Assembly (NCBI GenBank): GCA_963513935.1
Contig: OY740772.1
Location: 100,211,340-100,275,339 of the forward strand
DNA from: Aphrophora alni
Lineage: Eukaryota; Arthropoda; Insecta; Hemiptera; Aphrophoridae
Length of the DNA stretch: 64,000 bases
Direction: 5' to 3'
Positions 47,561-60,200 of the stretch are shown piece by piece. The notes beneath the pieces are model-generated. The model ran no database searches, was not told the origin of the DNA, and saw only the letters and a list, made by a program, of their open reading frames with translations. The translations under genes were made by a program, and so were the position numbers. Positions within the stretch are counted from its first letter, which is position 1. Each line of letters starts with the position of its first letter.

Positions 47561-50500
47561 AGTAATAATACCGACAGATATTTTGGCGTTAAAGAACAGA
47601 AAAAAAATACCATACTGATTTGAATTCTCTGTTGGACACAAGAATGAAACTAGACACGACAGCGACATAGCCCAACGTCTAAATGCATTTTTTTAAAGTC
47701 TGTTTTATTTTTTGTTTTCACTGTCTGGTATGCCATGCAGTGGTTGAACTTAGTTGGCAGCCAGTAAGGTATCAATTACACTCTGGCGTAAACAGTTGGT
47801 TCACTGGTGGCACAATGCCAGGTCGTTCGCTTAGCGAGGCCTGCTGAAATTCAAGGATTGTCATACAAACAGCTAATTGGGACGAACGCCACTTTAACAC
47901 CTGTGCATACATTTCTATGTTTACAATAACTTATTCGTGTAAGCCGAATATTGAATTTAAAACACTCTATCACAAAACAACATTTTATAACCTTTCAACA
48001 GCCTCTCTTTGTAAAGTGACTTTTCGGAAAACTTGAGTCGATTTCTCGTAAAGGACGATAGCAACGTCCTAAGATATTTGTTAGCATTTGAATTTTTCCT
48101 TTTTGAGAGAAATTAAAAGTTATTACTAGCTCAGTATAAAAAAAAGTAGAGCAAGTTTGGTAATCCCTAAAAATTATAAACACCCCTCCGTTTATAAATG
48201 AGCTTCATGTTTCATGATAACAAAAAAAAAATTGAAAATTTGATTTTCGGCATACCATCAGTCAGCTGTAAGTTGTCGTCTATACGTAAGTACGATAGCG
48301 GCCAGAAAAATTAAGATGCACGAAATTTGGTATAGGGGTAGTGTGCTCATATAATCCTATTGAAATTTAAAATATAATTTAAAATTTCAAAATGGCGGTC
48401 ATTTAAAACGGGGTTTTGTTCGTATCTCGTGTATTATTAAAGACATTAACTTTCAATCCTGCAGTTAATGGGTAGACTACCAACTAGACTTCTTTATGAT
48501 GACAAACTTGAAGTCAACAATAAAACCTACTCTTCCAAGAAAATTTGACATTTATATAGTTACGAAAACACCAGGCCCACGTCACCTACTTGAGCGTAGC
48601 GAGGGAAGCACCTTCACATATGTATTAGCTCCGAGGCCTTCTAGGGGGCACGATCGGAGCGAGTGGACACATCTACGAGGCCATTTACAGCCTAGCCGAC
48701 ATAAGAAAGATGTGATATATAAAATACCGAGGATCAAAAAAACCGGTGTAACAACTGTTTTAAACAAACTAATCCCACCTATTAGTTTGGTGTATTTAAC
48801 AGTTAAGTGTTACGTTTTTGAATAAAAAAAACAGGTAATTTTTGTATAAAAAGAGTCTTATGATGTTTATATCATATTACATCAAATTACATCGTTATAT
48901 CTCAAAAACTCTAGGAGTTAGAAATTTTTGAAAAGTGTTTTTTTTTGTTTTTTTTTTGCGATTATGATCTTAAATCTTTGTTCACTTCGCAACCGATATC
49001 TCGAGAACGGTTTGACGTAAATAAACGCTGTTTATACCGTCGGATTCAGAAGATTACGATCTTTCTTAATATATATAACAGTTATGTGTTAAGTTTTGAA
49101 AAAACACTTAAAAATAGAAAATTAAAATTTAGAAAAAAAACCGGGTAAAAACATTTTTGAAAATCGGTAATTTTTGTATAAAAAGAGTGACTTTTTGTAT
49201 TGGATAAGACTTCTTGATATACCAATACAATTTAACATATCCTACAGAGCCCAAAATACCAACTTTTAGCCATTACATTTAGAAGATCTGCTTGTGTTAC
49301 ATTGCATGATAGGATTGGGTAAGTACCATGATGGCGCCCATCAACAAGTTTTCTTATAAACATGTTTTTACTGTACTATATTCACAGACCAAGAAGCAGT
49401 TACCAACTTGGCGACATGTATTGACAAATTATTTAGTCATAAATGCAACAATCTCTTTTTATTTTTACGGAAGATTTCTATTGGAATATTTAAAACAATA
49501 CACATATTTCGTTATTTGACTATCACAAGACTCTCTGTTTAATATATTTGTGAGAAAAAAATAAAATTGAATTTAACTATTATAATAATGGTAACTTTAC
49601 AGTTGGCAATGTGGCAAGTAAACAACATACAAAGAAGCCTAAACCATCAGCCAGACAATGTCTTTTCAGTACAAATAACCAGCTTTAATTTGACCTATTG
49701 TTCCATTCCCGCCAATTCTATTTTAAATTTGTTTACAAATTATTTGTTTTATACACAAGTGTTGGCAAGGTAATAAACAACACCTAAATTATTGTTAATT
49801 ATTTTAATAAATAATACGCAAATATTGCAAGGCAAGCTGCTGATTGATGAACTAGTATTTATTTCAAAAAATAATGATTTTCTCAAAATTGGCTGCAACG
49901 ATTTTGATCAAATTTTGGGCCTCCAAGGACCCAAACAAACGTATTAAACACCATCTCTTAAACAAATTCGGGTCTAGAGTAACCGGTAAGAAACAAAAAT
50001 CGATATGGTTGAAATATTAAGATAAAAACATCATCATAGTCTAGGAAACTAAAACTGAATCTATAACCTAAGAAAAGATTTCAAGCCTAAAACTAGACCT
50101 GAATAATCAAAGGTAAGACTAAAAATACAAACGTGATCAGATAAAAACCACCACACACAGACCTATACTACACAAAGAACGGCAAGCAACGATAACGAGA
50201 GTTGATTTATACTCTCGAATTGTCATATTTATATAGAAATGATGGCAAAGTCCGATTAGACAACATTAATATGAACAATAGATCAAATTCAAATAAGTTT
50301 TAAACACAGAAAAAGATATCTTGTTTAATTTTAAAAGTGAAAAATATTTTGTAAATAGTAAAATCAACCGTGTTCGAGATATTTGGTAACTATTTTTAAT
50401 GAACGCCATTTTGTAACGGTTTTTTAATAAAATTATTTTTCAGTTAAAAAAATATATAATTTTCATTAAACGGAGTCAAAATGGTGACCGTTTTGCAAAT

Positions 50501-51049
50501 TACAGTGAAAAAAAACAATATTACATGGCCGCCATTTTGAAACTGTTAGATTTGTAAAAAATACGTTGCTATTTTTCTTGAGTTAAAATGACGAACAGAC
50601 AGAAAAGGAAGCTCTTCACGATATGTATGGTTGTATATATTTAACGTATAACATCTATGGATCATGGTCTCGGATGATTGAATTTCCATGGAAATAAACA
50701 TTTGCTATAATACAGTTCGTTGTTAACTGTAAAACCAGTAAGATTAGCAAATAAATAATCAAGATGTTGGAAGAAAGACGGGTTGTTTACTCTATGTTGA
50801 TAAATGTTCTACTACTGGTTCCGCAGACTCTCGTCGACAGAGACTATAAATACAACGCGACCACATAGAGATGTATTTCTCCAAAAACGTTTGCGATTGG
50901 TCTAAACCAAAACTACAGAGCACCAGCTACATAACCCCCCTCTTTCTAGGATTTCTTTCTTTTAAGTTAAAAAACAGTTATGAGTGAGTAGGGAGGGGGG
51001 GGGAGTTTTGGAATCAACTACAGGCATAGTTGTTTGGAAATGGAAGGGG
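47561..51049. other. Intergenic, repeat-rich, no gene recognised
   Basis: Includes a G/C-richer block at 48560-48720 and the direct repeat GGTAATTTTTGTATAAAAAG at about 48833 and 49166. It also holds several short stretches like AAAATGGCGGTCATTTAAA that recur in transposon arms. Frames at 48496-48825 and 49328-49773 have no known domain. Confidence 0.4.
50844..50851 (+). promoter_or_regulatory. Possible core promoter of troponin C
   Basis: TATAAATA lies within CTATAAATAC, which is one base short of the muscle MEF2 consensus. It is about 285 bases upstream of the troponin C ATG. It could be a TATA box or a degenerate MEF2 site; nothing else supports it. Confidence 0.25.
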
Positions 51050-51129
51050 TTGTAAGCTCAGCCAGAACGAAAATCTCGCCATAGTAACTTTAAGTTTCTT
51101 GTAGTGACTATCAATACACTTTATCAACC

Positions 51130-54100
51130 ATGGTAAGTTGTATTTTGTTTGTTAATTTTATCTTTTTACTTTTAAATTTCTATCGATAACTAAACAAGAT
51201 TCACATTAATGTAATTATACAGGGTGTGCAATATTTGTTTGTCTTTCTTTTGATTAAGAGAAAAAGAAGATATAACTCCAGAAGAATTGAGATATCAATA
51301 CAAAATTTTGCAAATTGTCTCTCAGTTTGGAGTGTACAACAAAATCTGATGTGTTCACTTAACAGTTACTTAAAATACGACAAAAACCATTTAATATTAT
51401 TTATTTTGACGATTGAAGTTCACTGTAGTGAGTACCAACTTGGCAATCCAGAGGGTGATCTGACTGTATCTACACCGTTTTTCACGTACAGTAGTCTTAA
51501 ATTATATCCCTCTTTTTTAAATCTCCTTTGACCAACTCTTGTTCTTTTCCGACTCTGACTTATTCGATGTCTAGGGGGTTGTTATTTTGTGTTCTATATA
51601 TTTTTAATTAGACGTTAATGACAGAGGATTTTCCTCTTTAAAGAAGAAGAAGAAGAAAAGAAAATCCGACGTGTCTCTATTTGGAGATGAGCATAATTTA
51701 TTTCAATTATAATTTGAAAATTTTAAATATTAATAAAAAAAAATACTTATCACAAAATTTGTTCACTGTTATATTAAATAAAATGAGATGACTTTGCGGG
51801 TCATTCAGTCTCTTCAGTTGTTACATAACCTCAAAATATAACGTGTTTATTTTATTTATCTGTGTGTATTTAAATCTATTACTCGTTTTTATAATGAAAT
51901 CTGTTAAGAATTGCAATCTTATTTTATTATTGTTGATAGGGTAAATTTATTTATTGTAAATGTTTTTTAAAAATTTATTCTAAATTATTTGTAGTTATTT
52001 ATAGACCTTTTTTTCGAAATTGCAACCACTATTTTTCTCTTTTTTTAAAATCGTATCCCTTTTATCTGTATTAAAATGATGTTCTCAATAGGTACTAAGT
52101 TTAGCGAGAATAATCACAAACATGGTTATATACAGAGTGTTCCAAAAATATGAGACGTAATTTTTAAACGGGTTGAAATAGGAAAATGAAACTTTGGGAT
52201 TGTCTTTGGATAAAAATGTTTCAAAAAAATTTCAACACCAAAGAGAAGGTCCTGAGAGTGACAACTCAAAGTTTAATAAAAACTCAATTAGAAAAATGCA
52301 TAACAATGTTATACTTTTATGGACGTCCACTTAATTGTACACTTATTTCTAATGACTTATCTAAACTTTATTACTTTTGAAATATTACAGTAGTTTTTGT
52401 TTGAGGGCTGTATGACATTTTATGTAAGTCAAAATGAGTGAAAAAAAAAAAAAAAAAATGTTTAGTTACATTTAGTTTTGGGGTCATTTTTATTTTCATT
52501 GCATGGTTTTTATCAATTCACTTTGGAACTCACGTAAAAATTTACTAAACACTAATAAATCATCTTTTTTTTTTACCAGAAATAAAAAAAAATTGAAAAT
52601 ACAAGACAGAACCCATACTTTTGGAAAACGCTCTATATTATAACCGTGAATACACGCGGATAAGCGATAAGCTAAGTCAATTTGGAGACAACGTGCTATA
52701 AGTCAATATATAGCATGAGCGTCATCGCCGGGGGGACGCGTCCCCCCCCCCAATATTTAATATGTAAAAATATTTTTGCTTTGTCTTACTAGGGTTTTTA
52801 ACATTACATTTCTGTTACAAACGCATAAATAAATGCATAAAAACAATGTTTTGAGATGTTTAATTAAAAAAAATTCCATACCCCCAGACCCCCGGCATAT
52901 GTCCCCCCCCCCAATAATGAACTGGTGATGACGCCCATGATATATAGGATAAAGTGTGATAACGTAAATCAAAGGGGAATCAATTTTTGATTGTTTAAAA
53001 ACCCCACCTTTAAATAAATATTGAGATGGACTTGTGAGATGTCTTAAAATTAAAATAAACCTCCACAAGTTCTCACAAATAATATGTTCGTTGAGTTTGA
53101 TTATGTAGCTCATGCATCACTGAAGACGGTGACATTGTCTTGAAATATGTTTGAGTTAAATGTATTATATGGGAGATATCATGTTCCTTACTTTAATTTT
53201 AAAAGCTAATGTTCACTCGTTGGATAAAAATAAGTATAAAATCAAATTTTGTAGTTTAAAATTCTATTCTGGACGACTTTCTTCTTATTTTTGCCCTACG
53301 TAGAAAACTGTCCAATATATATATTAAATATCAACATGTGAGAATTCATTCAAATATATTTACTTTTCTTAGTATACACACAAACCATTTTATAAATAGA
53401 TATTTAATTATTTGCTAATTTGTATAATTTACTTTTGACAGTAAAATTGAGGTCGTAAGTTTTAGCCTACATTGAATTTAGCGAAATAGAATTGTGCTTT
53501 CCACAGCTAGTTATTTTTAGTTATGCGTGATATATAGGTCATTGTGTTATTGTTTTGTTAACTTTGTAAATACAATTGAGTGTGTTTATGTTCATGGATT
53601 GGATTTCATAAACACAATATTCAAGGATAAAATAAAGCAAAAGCTTAAAGTTTCAAATATTTTAATAATATAAATGAGCTACATCGTGATTTGCTTTTGT
53701 GGGTTTGCCTAATCATGAAGGTAAATTCATTTCTTAAGTATTTTAAGTTTTCAATACAGTCCTAGGAATTCGTCCTTTTCATATTTGTCACATTTTCAAT
53801 GTTGTTTACTTGACAACATGAGTTGTTACATACTCTCGAAACATTGTGTATTAGTTATTATTTACACAAATTATGACAAATGTTTAATTAAACTATATCA
53901 ATAATACAAATACTGTAATGTATTTCCTAACAGATTTTCAAAAATTAGATAAAGATTATAAAATAAATTTTTAAATTGATATTAAAATATTTATTATTGA
54001 TAAACTAATATATATTTATTTGCTTTTATTTTTCAGGATGATCTGCCCCCAGAACAAATTTCCGGTAAGTACATGATAAATGTAAAAAAAAAAAATACTA

Positions 54101-54226
54101 TACAGAATGACTTATAATTCATGCTTATGCAAAACACTTACTTAAAATTTTTAATTTAATTACACCGGGTCTTTCAAAAGTAAGGTAATAACTTAACTGA
54201 CTAATTTAATTGTTGTTGTTGTTGTT

Positions 54227-54262
<36 letters not shown>

Positions 54263-57200
54263 CAGATTAAAGTACATGAATTTCAATCAGGGTTTAATAA
54301 AAATCTTAAAATTAGGTTAAATTCTACTTGTTAGGGTTATTAAGAAAAAAGTTTATAGTGGCCGCCATTCTCTTCCTGGAAAGCATTATTCTTTCCTCTT
54401 GACGCTACTTTCTTCATATTCAGTGTTATTTAACTTACTTTTGAAAGACCTGGTATTATTATTTTAGGTTAGCTTGATGTGTCAAATATGAAGAAAACCT
54501 GTTCCACTACACATTGAGACTTAAGACATAGGGGAGAGGAAGTGTATGATCAATTTTGAAGAGGAATTCATTCAATTACTATTTTTTTTTTTTTAATATA
54601 ACAGATAACATTACTGAATTAAAGAGTTTTATAAAAAAAACTCCATTTTTCTAATAAATAAATAAAGAAAAATTTAAATACAACAGTAGCAACTTTGCAA
54701 GACTGATTAAATTTCCATTTCCTAAGAATCATATAGCTTTCATTAATCTTTATAATTTGAATAAACAAGATTTGAAAATTTTTCTTGTTCTATCATTGAT
54801 GATTTAATTACAATTAACAACAATAAATCAGTCAACTGTTGTTAGATTACAACTATTTCAGTATTTCCAACACTTCACTGTGTTCTGTTGGCTATTCTTG
54901 GCTTTCTCCCCTAACAAAATGTCTTCCACTAATTATTATCCATTACATTGGCAGAACTGTTTATCTTTGCTCTCTATTCACTTCAATCTTCTTCTTCTTG
55001 TTTTGTTATGCACATTCTTAAAAGTTGAAAACAGTTTACTATTTAATTATAAACATATTATTGTTTTAAAAACAAATTTGTTTTGCAAATAAAACAATCT
55101 CCTTGAAAATAAAACTTTTTAGACAATCTCCTTTCTGTCTTTATAAATTACTGGCTGTGTCCACATGCATAGAAATCAGGCTTGACATGCAAATCCTTAC
55201 TTTGCTAGAAGTAGAATTTATTTAGATTACAAAATTAGTATTATTATTTTTAGTTTAGGACATCATATAATTGAAAAAAAACATTATATTTAATGGTTAT
55301 CGTGTGTTGGATAACGGTGTACATATTTTGATTTCTCTCGAAATAGCAAGAACAAAAAACAAAGAAATATACACTAATTTGATATTTTAATTATATAAAA
55401 GAAATATCTATAAGAACATAATTTATTTAGAAATTTTACCTTTCTACAAAATACCCTTATACAAAACAACAATACAACTATTAAACTATTCCTAAACAAA
55501 TGCAAGATCATGAGTGATAAATACATTCATCAATTATATCAGTTGTCAAGCAGAATTGCGACGATTTTGTTTTTTTCTGGAGGTGGAAAATCTTCAAAAA
55601 GACAAAGGGAATCTTTTGCTCCCAATAGTGTGAGATTCTTATTCTCTAAAAACCACCTCCCTTCCTGTTCGTACCCCATGCCATAGGACAAGTATGTTTT
55701 ATTCGCTTCACAGGTTTCAACACTTATGGTTTTAACCAATACCAAGATGATAAACTATTTACCAAGGTGATTATGCTGTATTGCTCGNNNNNNNNNNNNN
55801 NNNNNNNNNNNNNNNNNNNNNNNNNNNNNNNNNNNNNNNNNNNNNNNNNNNNNNNNNNNNNNNNNNNNNNNNNNNNNNNNNNNNNNNNNNNNNNNNNNNN
55901 NNNNNNNNNNNNNNNNNNNNNNNNNNNNNNNNNNNNNNNNNNNNNNNNNNNNNNNNNNNNNNNNNNNNNNNNNNNNNNNNNNNNNNNAGATGCTGACAGT
56001 AAGTATTTTCTTAAATAAAAGCTTAACTGAACTAATGAGGATGTACTCATTTTAGATACTCAAAATTTTGGTAAAATATGTGAAATTCGAATTTGAAGAG
56101 GCGTAAAAAAAAACAAAAATATCCATTATCTTTTTAAAAGAAATTTTGGAGAAATTGTAAGGAAAAGAAATGCAATAGTACACAATTTAAACTGAAATAC
56201 CTAGTCAGTATTTACTTTTTCTTCAACTTTTTATTTTCAAAGTGACATAAAAACAAGGATGTAATGTTTAATCATGACAGTGACTAGTTTATAAATATTA
56301 ATTTGATGGAAGTTTGTTATAAGTTTAATGTACATAACGATAACACCAGAAATAAGCATTTAATTCATGTTTCCTACTGTAGATTTAATATGTCTTCGAA
56401 TAATTATTACATTTTAGGAGGAAGGCTTTATCACTATCAATTTATCACCTAAACTTAAAGATCTATCACAAATTTTAAAACAAAATTATAAATGGTCTGG
56501 AAATCCATTATATAGTGTATTGGAATTTAGGAAGAGAAATTTAAATGTTCTCATATAAAAACTATTCATATAGTTTGACTTTTTGGTGACTGAATAATAT
56601 CCGGTTGAATTGTTTGAAAATACTGAAGATGCTTACTGTTTGTATTTCAGGCTGAATGGTTTATAAATAATAAATCAAAATTAAAACTAAAAAATAAAAT
56701 ATATGACCCTTGTGGTTACACATATATTCCAAAATATTTCATAAACTGTATGTAATCAAGTGGTAACTATAGATTTAATGCATAATTATTCTAAAATTCT
56801 TGGGTAAATTATTATTATTATATTTATAACTAGAACTATTGTGGTTGCATTTAAATATTTATCGTTTATTTAATGGGGAAAAACCTCGGCCATCATTACC
56901 TTATAAAAAAGGAAGAAAAGAACATCTAAATTATGACTCGTTGCCCTTGAATACACTAATAGCAATGACTACATAAATACTATAAGACACGACATGGCCA
57001 TGTTAAATATTCTACGCTTATTCTTGAGTTGACCAATACCCGCTAGATGGCGTTGATGTGACCAATCTGAAGTTGATGTGACTGGCGCTAGGTGGCTCTA
57101 CGGTCAAACAATGTTTCAGGCGGGTAAGAGAAAACGCACTGATGCCACATATAGGACCAGAGATGCGAGGGAAGGTCAAGAATCGCTTATCACAGCACAC

Positions 57201-60200
57201 GAACTGACAACACTGACTATGCTGACGGAAGTAAGTGAGAAGGTGCTGCTAGCGCTTTCTGATAGCTGTGTGTCAAACTTGTGACGAACAGCACCAGTAA
57301 AGCGTAGACTATTTCCCTATCCTATGTCGTGTCTTATAGTATGTATGTAGTCATTGCTAATAGCATGAGGACCGGAAAAGAACAAAAGTTGGTCGAAGAG
57401 ACCTTATAGGAAATATGAAAGGGAGGGACCTAACCCAACACTAAATGAAAAAGATGTAGATCCAGATAGGTTCCTTGGGATTGCCAAACCTGTATTCACG
57501 ATAAATGACTCCATTTTCTTGAAGAAATATCTCCTAGTTCCTACGCCCTAGGCAATGACCCATCAACAAACCTATTGTCCGTTTTAAGTTCCATTTAAAA
57601 AGCATAATTATTGTGTAATATTTTCAGAATCTGGCCGCCTTGAGTTTGAAGAATTCATCACACTAGCTGCAAAGTTCATTGTTGAAGAAGATGATGAAGC
57701 AATGCAGAAAGAACTTAGGGAAGCTTTCCGTCTTTATGATAAAGAAGGTTAGTTGTATACTAGATCTGATGTTGAGATCTAACAGTAATATTTTTCCATC
57801 TAACAGCACTAACGTACTTGATTACTTATTTCATATATAAATCAGAAACACTTAAGTAGAAATTAGGTTTTTTTTTCACTCTGAGACAAGTAATCTTTTT
57901 CAATTTCATGTCAAAATTTAAAGAGTAGGGTAGATATTTACTTTATAAGTAACTAAACAATCTCTTTTAAATCACAGGTAATGGTTACATCCCCACATCT
58001 TGTCTAAAGGAAATCCTAAGAGAACTCGACGACCAACTGACCAATGAAGAACTTGATTGCATGATCGATGAAATTGATTCTGATGGATCAGGCACTGTTG
58101 ATTTTGATGGTAAGTTTAATACAAGTAAAATAAATTTAAAACAATTAGGTGTGAAATAATAATTTAAACGTGTAAAGGAAGATTTAAACAGAGTTATTGA
58201 AATACTGAAATTATAAAATAAAATATCTGTATGAAACTGTATTAGTAAGTTTCATACTACACAAATTGGATTCGTTTCTAATATATAAAATGTTAACCAT
58301 AAATAAGTTGTAGTTGCTATCCTACACATACTAAACATCTGACAGATGCAAACTTACAGAGGTTGCTCAACTTGGCCTACTAAGAATAGACATACATGTG
58401 GCATTTCTCAACTCATCACTTTTTATTGTTTGTTTTATTAGTTATTGTGATACATGTGTTCATTCTTACTTTTTAATTAATTTTTCTTTAGACAACATAT
58501 TTATTATCTATTTTTGATATTTTATGTTTTTGATAAGACTTATATAATTAATTTAAGAACATGCATCTGTAGTTCTTAGCTTTATGTTAACTTCTGCTGA
58601 ACTGTTTCGGAAGAACTTCATTTTCATAAACTATTTACATATTGCTCCTCTTTTCCATCTTATCATCTTATATGATTGCTTGAAATTGTACTGCTACGAT
58701 AATTATTAGTTTTCACAAGTAATTGTTTTAATTAAGTTCTACCCAATAAAGTTTGATTGTTAAACATTGTAACTGATGATTAATCAATGCTAATTTATAT
58801 TTCCATCCGTTGTTTCATTTTGTATATTTTCATGTTTTCTAATTTACTTAACCACCTTCCTATAGTAATGTATTAATATCTTAAAATCGTTTCTTTTTTT
58901 TGTAATTTACTCTCGTTCTATCAGATACAATGTAAAATTTCAACCCTTCTATCCATATTTTTATAATGTCTAATTTGTTCAAGAGTTTCTTTCAAATGTC
59001 TGTGTAACACTGTAACAGCAGAACATACAGCACTTAGACAGAACAGGGTATAAACTTAAGATTTGTTAGTCTTATTTGTTTAGACTTGATTTAGATAATA
59101 CATTATCTTATTCTTAAATGTGATAATACATTATCTTAAATGTGAAAAGAAGGTTTCAAATTCTCATTGCATCTGGTAGAAAAAGTATGAAGTAATGTAA
59201 AGAAATGAAGTAATATATGATATCATTACATTACTGAAGAAAGTGTAGATGGTTAAATATATGGAAATATTCAGACAAATATTAAATGCATAATATATTA
59301 TAAATGAGCCAATAAATAATTAGTCGGATGTTGTATTTAAGAATCTAACTTTATTGGACAGAACTTTTGAATTAACAAACTGTGAACAACATAACAGCAC
59401 GATTTCAACGATTCACAACCTTTGAGGGACAATACAGTAGGTAAATAACTTTAAGAAGAGTTCACCGGAAGTGATTAAGATGACGTAAAAGGTTTCCTGG
59501 AATGGCAGAAGAATGTTTTCAAAATAAATATTTTTTAAATTAGGAACCAAATAAAACATGATTTTTCATAATGGTAATTTTTGAATTTGTATAGATAATA
59601 TGATTTATATTTTGATGAACAGAAAATTCAACTGTTAAAAAATTCTTTAAAACATAATTAGAGTACATGACATTTATTTGACACCAAGGTTATAATATTT
59701 GATTATAAAATGAAGTCTTTTAAAATGTTTAAAAAATTTCATATCTTTCCCATGGATGCAAGGTTGCTTTAGTAAAAATATCATTTCTTACTGGTCCCTG
59801 TCAAAACGGTAGTCAAAAAGAAAAAAAAAATAATGGCTGAATATATATAACATTACATGTTTCATTCAATACTTGAGAAACAAACTGTTAGCTGTCAAAT
59901 TTCTCTTATTAGGGAGATGTGTTATGAGCACTATTGTAGCGTTGCACTGTGCATCATCTAGCAGATTAAACATCTGTCGCACTGTTCAATAACATTAAAT
60001 ATTAATAACATGGAATTAATTCATCTGTAGATCGCAAATGGTTAAAATTTACAAAAAAATAATACAAGCTTATTTCAAGGAAATAAATGCTGTACATTTG
60101 AGTTTTCTTAGAAATTACGGTACACTGTATTATTTTTTGTTGTTTAAAAGTGAAAAACATCTATGTCATAATCGCATTATAAATAAAAATAAATATATAA

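Noticed and set aside
48496..48825. 109-codon frame over the G/C-richer island
   Set aside because: Both strands are open over the same stretch, and the residues look like a translated repeat.
52757..53113. 118-codon minus-strand frame
   Set aside because: It crosses a MITE and a dispersed repeat end, so it cannot be one gene.
55724..56050. Open frames across the Ns
   Set aside because: They are open only because of the unknown bases.
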